Made by a program: the position numbers and the translations under genes
The notes under the pieces: generated by a model
Seen by the model: the letters and a program-made list of their open reading frames with translations, nothing else
What the model was told of the DNA's origin: nothing
Databases searched by the model: none
In this document: positions 58,663 through 64,000 of the stretch, piece after piece
Layout: the number at the start of each line of letters is the position of its first letter
Numbering within the stretch: the first letter of the stretch is position 1
DNA from: an uncultured Croceitalea sp.
GTDB taxonomy: Bacteria; Bacteroidota; Bacteroidia; Flavobacteriales; Flavobacteriaceae
Reading direction: 5' to 3'
Length of the DNA stretch: 64,000 nucleotides
Assembly: GCA_947494805.1 (NCBI GenBank)
Contig: CANLWK010000002.1
Location: 620,001 to 684,000 of the forward strand

Positions 58663-59427
58663 TCAGCGATCTAACCAAGCCCTAAAATCGGCGGTAGTGC
58701 CAGAACTGGTTTTTACAGGGTCAGAAACACCCCGCAACGAAAGTAACAACCTATTCTTGAAATGGTTCTCAATGCTTTCAACAAAAGGCAAATGCACGAC
58801 CTGACTGCGGTTAATACGAAAGAACTGTTTCGGATTTAGCATGGCATAGATGCTCCCGATATTTTGTGAATACAAATGGGTTTTTCCATCACTGGTTATC
58901 AGCTTACAGAAATCCCCCTTAGCCTCAATCATAACCATAGTTTTGGTTTCAACGATATGAATACCCTTGGCCGTTTTAATTATAAACTGTTTCTTATAAG
59001 CATCGGGGCTATACCGTAATGCACTTTTTAGGTCGTCCAGTACTTTTATTGGAAATAAATCGGTTCTAGACCTGAAAAGCGTATCATATTTTGCAAAGGC
59101 AAGAGCAATATCATCTATGGTATAGGGCTTTAGAATGTATTCAATGCCGTTGCTCTTAAACGCTTTGAACAGATACGCATCATAGGCCGAGCAAAAGATA
59201 ATCGGTATAGTCACCTTAATACTGTCAAATATTTCAAAGGCATTGCCATCAAGCAATTGAATATCTGAAAATATGAGCGAATGGTCAGCTGTGCTACTTA
59301 AAAAGTGCTTTGCTTCAATTACGGACCGTGCCCAGCTGTAGGTGAAATTACCATCCAATTGCACAGCAATCATGCTGCGTAATTTCTCAAAAGCAGGAAT
59401 CTCATCTTCAATGATCAATATGTGCAT
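58663..59427 (-). CDS. LytTR response regulator, module 3
   Basis: The 254-residue product has a receiver domain with acidic pocket E7/D8 and phosphoacceptor D55 (LIFSDIQL), and a LytTR domain (about 145-254) with FFRINRSQVVHL. It is encoded 3 bases after its kinase. Downstream on the same strand is the beta-lactamase-fold gene. Confidence 0.9.
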   Translation of the reverse strand: MHILIIEDEIPAFEKLRSMIAVQLDGNFTYSWARSVIEAKHFLSSTADHSLIFSDIQLLDGNAFEIFDSIKVTIPIIFCSAYDAYLFKAFKSNGIEYILKPYTIDDIALAFAKYDTLFRSRTDLFPIKVLDDLKSALRYSPDAYKKQFIIKTAKGIHIVETKTMVMIEAKGDFCKLITSDGKTHLYSQNIGSIYAMLNPKQFFRINRSQVVHLPFVESIENHFKNRLLLSLRGVSDPVKTSSGTTADFRAWLDR

Positions 59428-59430
59428 ACC

Positions 59431-60456
59431 TTAGCTTTCATTCAATTGGACCAGCGGTAACGTCACTTTAAACTCGTTCTTGTTTACAGTAACAAGCAAG
59501 TTTTTATCAAGTATTATGCTATACCGCTCTTTTAGATTTTGCAATCCTGTGCCCGAGTCTTCATTGTGATTGTTCCGTTTCCCCAGATTATTGGATACCA
59601 AAACGGCATTTTCAGTAATTGATAACACTGTTCGAATTGGCGCTCCAGGAATTGCCCCATTATGCTTTACTACATTTTCAATCACGGTCTGGAGGGCCCC
59701 AGTAGGCAAATACTTCTTATTTAAATCTATTTTACCGGGACCACCGTTCTCTATAATGTTCAATACATAGGCGTCGCCGAATCTACAATCTATTAGGTAA
59801 AAGTAGTCCTTAACCATTTCCAATTCCTTATCCAATGCAATGAGTTCAATGTCTTTGGTGCTTATCAAATAGCGGTACAATGACGACAATTTAGCAATGT
59901 AAGCCTTGGCCTTGGATGGATTGTTTTCAATAAGTGCATCGACAGTATTCAGGTTATTAAATAAAAAGTGGGGACTCAATTGGGAACGTAACAATTTAAG
60001 TTCAGCGTCTTTTTGTTGTGCTTTGATCTTCGCCAGCTGTGTCTGATTTTCAAAGTACTTTTTGCCAATGATGATGACGAAAGGAACAGCAACATCGGCA
60101 GCCGAATAGTAATAACTGTGTACAATGATGTAATAGATATCGGGCAGATCGCTCCAACCATAACCCCGGCCAAAATAATCTCTTAACAAATCAGCAAAAC
60201 CAATAACGGCAAGGCCTAAAGTAGAATAGACAAAGAAGAGAAAATACTGTTTTTTCTCAATGATAAATTTTTGTATTTGCCACCGTAAAAGAAAAAAGGC
60301 CGCCAACGTCTTGGCGATAATGATAGGGATATCAAATAAAATCTGATTTAAGGGGTGACTTTCAGTCCAAAACTTTAAAACGAGCCAAATCGTAAAGCAC
60401 AGGGTCATGACCCAAATGAGCCTATAGTCAGATTTGTTCAGTTTGAAGTTTATCAC
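59431..60456 (-). CDS. LytS-type sensor histidine kinase, module 3
   Basis: The 341-residue product starts with GTG and has about four membrane helices (roughly 12-29, 41-58, 71-90 and 118-131). The His_kinase domain has LSPHFLFNNLNTV (H163), the N box VIENVVKHN and the G box GTGLQNL. The N box differs from modules 1 and 2 (VVKHN rather than AIKHG), so the three kinases are not recent copies of each other. Confidence 0.88.
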   Translation of the reverse strand: MINFKLNKSDYRLIWVMTLCFTIWLVLKFWTESHPLNQILFDIPIIIAKTLAAFFLLRWQIQKFIIEKKQYFLFFVYSTLGLAVIGFADLLRDYFGRGYGWSDLPDIYYIIVHSYYYSAADVAVPFVIIIGKKYFENQTQLAKIKAQQKDAELKLLRSQLSPHFLFNNLNTVDALIENNPSKAKAYIAKLSSLYRYLISTKDIELIALDKELEMVKDYFYLIDCRFGDAYVLNIIENGGPGKIDLNKKYLPTGALQTVIENVVKHNGAIPGAPIRTVLSITENAVLVSNNLGKRNNHNEDSGTGLQNLKERYSIILDKNLLVTVNKNEFKVTLPLVQLNES

Positions 60457-60543
60457 TTAATAAAAGTAGTTAAACCTATTTTTCAAATTGACCGTTGGAC
60501 ACCTAAAAAACGATAAAACGGGTTAAAAATACGTTCGGTAGAA

Positions 60544-62484
60544 CTAATGATTTTCTAGCATGACAATCTTCACAATGTTTTTGTCAAAGACATAAGTCAC
60601 CCGTTCAATTTGATCAACGATGATATCACTTTCATCTTTTTCAAGCCTGCTTACTATTCTTTCATCTCCTGTGTCGATGTTCAACTGGATCAAGCTAAGG
60701 GCATCTTCATCAGGTACCAATACAACGAGGCTCATATCGTTTTCTTGTCCTTTTTTATAGCGTTTGAGTACACTTGACAGCTTGGTCCCAAAATCCAGCC
60801 CCTGTATTTCAGTGACGGCATTTATAGAATTTTTATAGGATTCATAGTTGCCATAGACACCCGAGGCGGTATTGCCCAAGAAACCCGTGTTATGGGATAC
60901 CAGTACACTTTTAAAGGTTCGGTTGATCTGCGTGCCCGCGAATCCAACTGCTGCGGTAAATGTTCCGAATCCCCTCCTTATAACACCAAAAGCGCCTTTA
61001 AAAAACGAACTGGTAGCTATCGAAGGGTATTCTTTTTTATACCGTAGTTCCCCATTGGTATCAAACAAGTAAAATCTGTTTTGATAGTGGATAAAATACC
61101 CCTTGTCCCTTATGTCGAGGTCAGGGATGCCTTTGTCGAAATCAAAGGTATAGCGTATTTCACCTTTATGCCGTCCATTAATATTGAATATGTAAAGGTC
61201 ATTTTCACTATAGACGGGGAATTGTTGAAGCGTTTCATCATACCACACACCAAAGGCATGTTCTTTGAGCTTAAGGTTCCTGACCAAAAAACCTGACGTA
61301 TTTAATTTGATCTCATGGCCTTGTGCTTCGCCGTCCCTGGTGCTCACTACATTTGCTTTCGAAGGGGTGATATAGAGGGTGTTTTGGCCCTTAGCGAAAA
61401 CATGTACCGGACTTTCTTCTGCAGATAAAGAAATTTCTACGGGTTTCTGCCATGCCTTTTTGCCCTTGGTATCAATTCTTGTCAAGAATTTTTCCTGCAC
61501 CACCAAATATCCATTTTCAATAGGGACAATCTTTTTGATCAATGGCAACGATGCTGATTTTTCCCATTGCTTCTTTCCATCTAAATCCATCACATTGAAC
61601 CCCTTGGAAGTAATCACCACTATTCTTTCACCGTCAAGGGCCGTTCCTGAAATATTGCCCAAAATCTTTATGGGCGTATCCCATATCGGCAGATCCGTAC
61701 GGCTATCATACGCCATAATTGCAGTTTCTTTATCGAGTTTTTTAAGCGCTGCCCTATCACCAAATACAAACAAGATATCTCCAGATCTGTTGAGAGCAAT
61801 ATGCCGCACACCCTTTTGCTCATGTTCCACGATCCCTGAATCCAAATCAATCTTTAATAAATGCTTGTTCTTTAACCAGAGTACATTTTCTGCTCCATCC
61901 ATTAGGATCTGCTCTTTATTGAACAGGGTGCCCTTTAGGGTTTGGTAAAATCCACTGTCGGTAAGATCATTTTCCCAGAGTTGTTTGCCGGTATTGTATT
62001 CATAGAGGCCCACCATCAGTTTTTTGTTCTTAAGCCCATCGACCAACACAGCATTTTTTGAAGGGACCAATAAGGTGTTGTACACCGCTTTAAAGCCAGA
62101 TGTCTCAGAATCAAAAAGGATACTACCATTGGTCACGTTCACAATAAGTCTTGAAACGCCTTTGGCATTGAAGGTATTGGACAATAACTTGGAATTTACC
62201 AGAGGTTTACCCTCAAATATTGCCAAGGGCGTGAACGGTATCTCTTGATAAGAAGCCATGGCCACCTTTTTTAAGGTTTCGTTTTGCCAAGCGATGTCTT
62301 TTGTTTTTGGGTCAATTCCTGAGACCCCGTTGGCCGTTTTTACCAGTAGTACTCCCGTATTTCCATTGAGTACCTTCTCTTGGATCTTTCTATCCAGTTC
62401 TATTTTGTGCTGGGCCAAGACGGTTTTGTATCCACAGAACAATAGCATTAGAAAGGTAATTAGATAAGTGGCCGGCGTTCTCAT
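60544..62484 (-). CDS. Secreted PQQ-like beta-propeller protein
   Basis: The 646-residue product has a signal peptide (about 1-24). Seven to ten repeated beta segments of the PQQ/WD type follow, with tryptophan-containing repeat ends such as DIAWQNETL, QLWENDL, PIWDTPI, KQWEKSAS and KAWQKPVE. This is an outer-membrane or periplasmic propeller; no quinone-binding or enzymatic residues are evident. The last 150 residues differ and may be a helical or strand-rich extension. The gene lies upstream of module 3 on the same strand, with a gap of 87 bases. I cannot name its role. Confidence 0.7.
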   Translation of the reverse strand: MRTPATYLITFLMLLFCGYKTVLAQHKIELDRKIQEKVLNGNTGVLLVKTANGVSGIDPKTKDIAWQNETLKKVAMASYQEIPFTPLAIFEGKPLVNSKLLSNTFNAKGVSRLIVNVTNGSILFDSETSGFKAVYNTLLVPSKNAVLVDGLKNKKLMVGLYEYNTGKQLWENDLTDSGFYQTLKGTLFNKEQILMDGAENVLWLKNKHLLKIDLDSGIVEHEQKGVRHIALNRSGDILFVFGDRAALKKLDKETAIMAYDSRTDLPIWDTPIKILGNISGTALDGERIVVITSKGFNVMDLDGKKQWEKSASLPLIKKIVPIENGYLVVQEKFLTRIDTKGKKAWQKPVEISLSAEESPVHVFAKGQNTLYITPSKANVVSTRDGEAQGHEIKLNTSGFLVRNLKLKEHAFGVWYDETLQQFPVYSENDLYIFNINGRHKGEIRYTFDFDKGIPDLDIRDKGYFIHYQNRFYLFDTNGELRYKKEYPSIATSSFFKGAFGVIRRGFGTFTAAVGFAGTQINRTFKSVLVSHNTGFLGNTASGVYGNYESYKNSINAVTEIQGLDFGTKLSSVLKRYKKGQENDMSLVVLVPDEDALSLIQLNIDTGDERIVSRLEKDESDIIVDQIERVTYVFDKNIVKIVMLENH

Positions 62485-62739
62485 AACAACAAATGTTCGT
62501 AGCCGTTCTTGTCATATACTTACTCGGCTTGATAAACAATGTATAATATAAAATTGAACCCTTCAAAAGACACGTGCACTTTCTTTACTTTTTAAATCCT
62601 CTGCGCTATTACCTAATGTTCTTTTGATTTACTTCTAGAGTACTTCGTTCCACCCGGTGCTACGGGCCACTCCTTTTTCTTCTTATAATCATATTATTCA
62701 TATGGCCTTACTTGTATTGACCATCAGTTATTGGTAGAG

Positions 62740-63765
62740 TTAAAATAATTCAGTGGTTGTGGTTAGTTCCATATTCAGCGCTGCACCTGCTAAACCACCT
62801 GTATAGACAGCATTGGCCACCGAACGCATGGGTGTTGTAATGTCACCACATGCAAAGATGCCCTTAACACTTGTTCTTTGCATATCATCTACTTTTAAGT
62901 AGCCTTGCTCGGTAAGTTCGCAGCCCAATAGCATCGGTATTTCAGAATTATGTTCAAAAGGGCGACTTCCATATATAGCGTCAAACTGAACTTTTGTCCC
63001 ATCGTTAAATACTATCTTTTCAACCATTCCCTTTTCGTGTTCTACGGCTATAATCTCAGCTTCTATAACGTCTATATTGTGTGATGCTAATTTAATGCGC
63101 TGGGCTTCGGTAAAATTTGCTTTTCCTGAAGTTAAAATTGTTAGATCATCTGTCAAGTTGTTTACCAATTGGGCATAGTGAAACGCGCTATCACCATTTG
63201 ACATAATTCCAGTCTTTTGCCCATTGAATTCGTATCCATGGCAGTATGGACAATGAATCATTGAAATTCCCCAACATGCGGCAAAGCCCTTGATTTTTGG
63301 CATAATGTCCTTTATACCAGTTGAAAATATTAGCTTTTTGCCCAAAAACAATTCGCCCAATCGGGTTCTTATTTCAAAAATCTCATTGGTTTTGGTTCCA
63401 TATATTGCTATATCATTTAGCAGGGATACTGTTTTATATTTTAACACCTGTTCTCTTGCTAAAGAAGCTATTTCAGCCGGTGTTTTACCATCTTGCGTTA
63501 GAAAATTATGCGAATGTGGTGTCTGCTTATTACATGGATCGCCAGCATCAATGATTAAGACCTTTTTTAAGGAACGGCCTAAAGCCATGGCGGCCGAAAG
63601 TCCTGAATAGCTTCCGCCAATAATTATAACATCGAATTCATTTTTTTCTTTCATTTCACTATTATTTGGTATTGTTTTTATGGGTATTGGCATAACTACG
63701 GTAGCTATTGCCAACCCTGATTTTTTTAGTACTGTGCGACGCGTGATGCTTTCCCCTTTTGTCAT
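62740..63765 (-). CDS. Thioredoxin-reductase-like flavoprotein with Tat-type signal
   Basis: The 341-residue product has the FAD-binding FDVIIIGGSYSGLSAA (44-59), CxxC motif C172-P-Y-C175 at the thioredoxin-reductase position, and the final FACGDITTP FAD segment. Such proteins reduce or oxidise dithiols using NAD(P)H. The N-terminus is unusual: TRRTVLKKSGLAIATVVMP looks like a twin-arginine signal (R9, R10), suggesting export of the folded flavoprotein. If translation began at the internal M38 (63654) the protein would be an ordinary cytosolic enzyme. A possible TetR-like gene ends 84 bases before its start. Confidence 0.82.
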   Translation of the reverse strand: MTKGESITRRTVLKKSGLAIATVVMPIPIKTIPNNSEMKEKNEFDVIIIGGSYSGLSAAMALGRSLKKVLIIDAGDPCNKQTPHSHNFLTQDGKTPAEIASLAREQVLKYKTVSLLNDIAIYGTKTNEIFEIRTRLGELFLGKKLIFSTGIKDIMPKIKGFAACWGISMIHCPYCHGYEFNGQKTGIMSNGDSAFHYAQLVNNLTDDLTILTSGKANFTEAQRIKLASHNIDVIEAEIIAVEHEKGMVEKIVFNDGTKVQFDAIYGSRPFEHNSEIPMLLGCELTEQGYLKVDDMQRTSVKGIFACGDITTPMRSVANAVYTGGLAGAALNMELTTTTELF

Positions 63766-63849
63766 ATGTGTTCATTTTGCATATTTTAAGATTGAAAATC
63801 ATCTTTAAAATTAATGTCTCATATTTGTGACATAATCATATAAATTTTT

Positions 63850-63999
63850 TTATGCGCTTATCCCGTTTATAAATGATTTCCATGCAAATTTTCGTATGTC
63901 CCTTGCATTGGATTTATTTATTTCATTTGCATTGACCGTACTATTTATAATTCCTGCATGTAGGTTTTGAATCCATTCTACCGTCATCTTCGCATCCAC
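63850..63999 (-). CDS. 3' end of a gene running off the window
   Basis: An open minus-strand frame of 49 codons runs from the window edge to a TAA at 63850. The residues (for example MTVEWIQNLHAGIINSTVNA) are helical and could be the C-terminus of a TetR-type regulator, followed by the oxidoreductase on the same strand. The identification is weak because only the tail is visible. Confidence 0.4.
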   Translation of the reverse strand: MDAKMTVEWIQNLHAGIINSTVNANEINKSNARDIRKFAWKSFINGISA

Positions 64000-64000
64000 C

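Overview
The window looks like a chromosome segment of a marine member of the Flavobacteriaceae (Bacteroidota). The signs are a SusC/SusD pair, a one-piece hybrid two-component regulator ending in an AraC domain, three LytS/LytTR pairs, many Bacteroidota-type lipoproteins, a formylglycine sulfatase, and starts without clear Shine-Dalgarno sequences. No rRNA, tRNA or CRISPR array was recognised. All calls come from reading the sequence; no database search was run.

Layout. (1) 1-5375: end of a lipocalin-like lipoprotein, a hybrid sensor/regulator, RsgA and a metallo-beta-lactamase-fold lipoprotein. (2) 5376-14941: an accessory region, AT-rich by eye. It holds a PIN-like/two-TM protein of 749 residues with an XRE regulator and a small orphan protein. 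These sit between two copies of a 0.25-0.3 kb intergenic repeat, next to a 44-bp perfect direct repeat and hairpin-forming palindromes. A group of minus-strand genes follows: papain-like peptidase, barrel-like protein, small secreted protein and SNase-like protein. Three of these are preceded by copies of one hairpin-bearing repeat. (3) 14942-18142: an AsmA-like protein. (4) 18364-29171: two LytS/LytTR pairs linked to four serine beta-lactamase-fold proteins, two of them fusions and two lacking catalytic residues. (5) 29371-31058: a small secreted protein and an alpha/beta hydrolase. (6) 31138-57264: a polysaccharide utilisation locus with an adjoining L-rhamnose catabolic operon. (7) 57501-60456: a third LytS/LytTR pair with another beta-lactamase-fold gene. 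(8) 60544-64000: a beta-propeller protein, a Tat-signal flavoprotein and the end of a further gene.

The polysaccharide locus encodes SusC/SusD, a PKD surface lipoprotein with a duplicated domain, GH78 alpha-L-rhamnosidase, GH43-like, sulfatase, an esterase-GH16 fusion and GH2 beta-galactosidase. The catabolic operon encodes rhamnose isomerase, a FGGY kinase, the aldolase/lactaldehyde dehydrogenase fusion RhaEW, an FMN-dependent lactate dehydrogenase and an NCS1-type permease. Together they suggest uptake of a sulfated, rhamnose- and galactose-containing glycan and conversion of rhamnose to DHAP and pyruvate. A 17-bp motif, ACAGKANAGTACAGGAT, lies in front of susC, between the GntR regulator and rhaEW, in front of GH2, and in the sulfatase/GH43 divergent promoter. 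It is the likely operator of that GntR regulator.

The best candidates for undescribed biology are the repeat-flanked PIN/XRE islet, the three recurring LytS-LytTR/serine-hydrolase modules with two probable pseudoenzymes, and the hairpin repeat shared by the secreted protein cluster.
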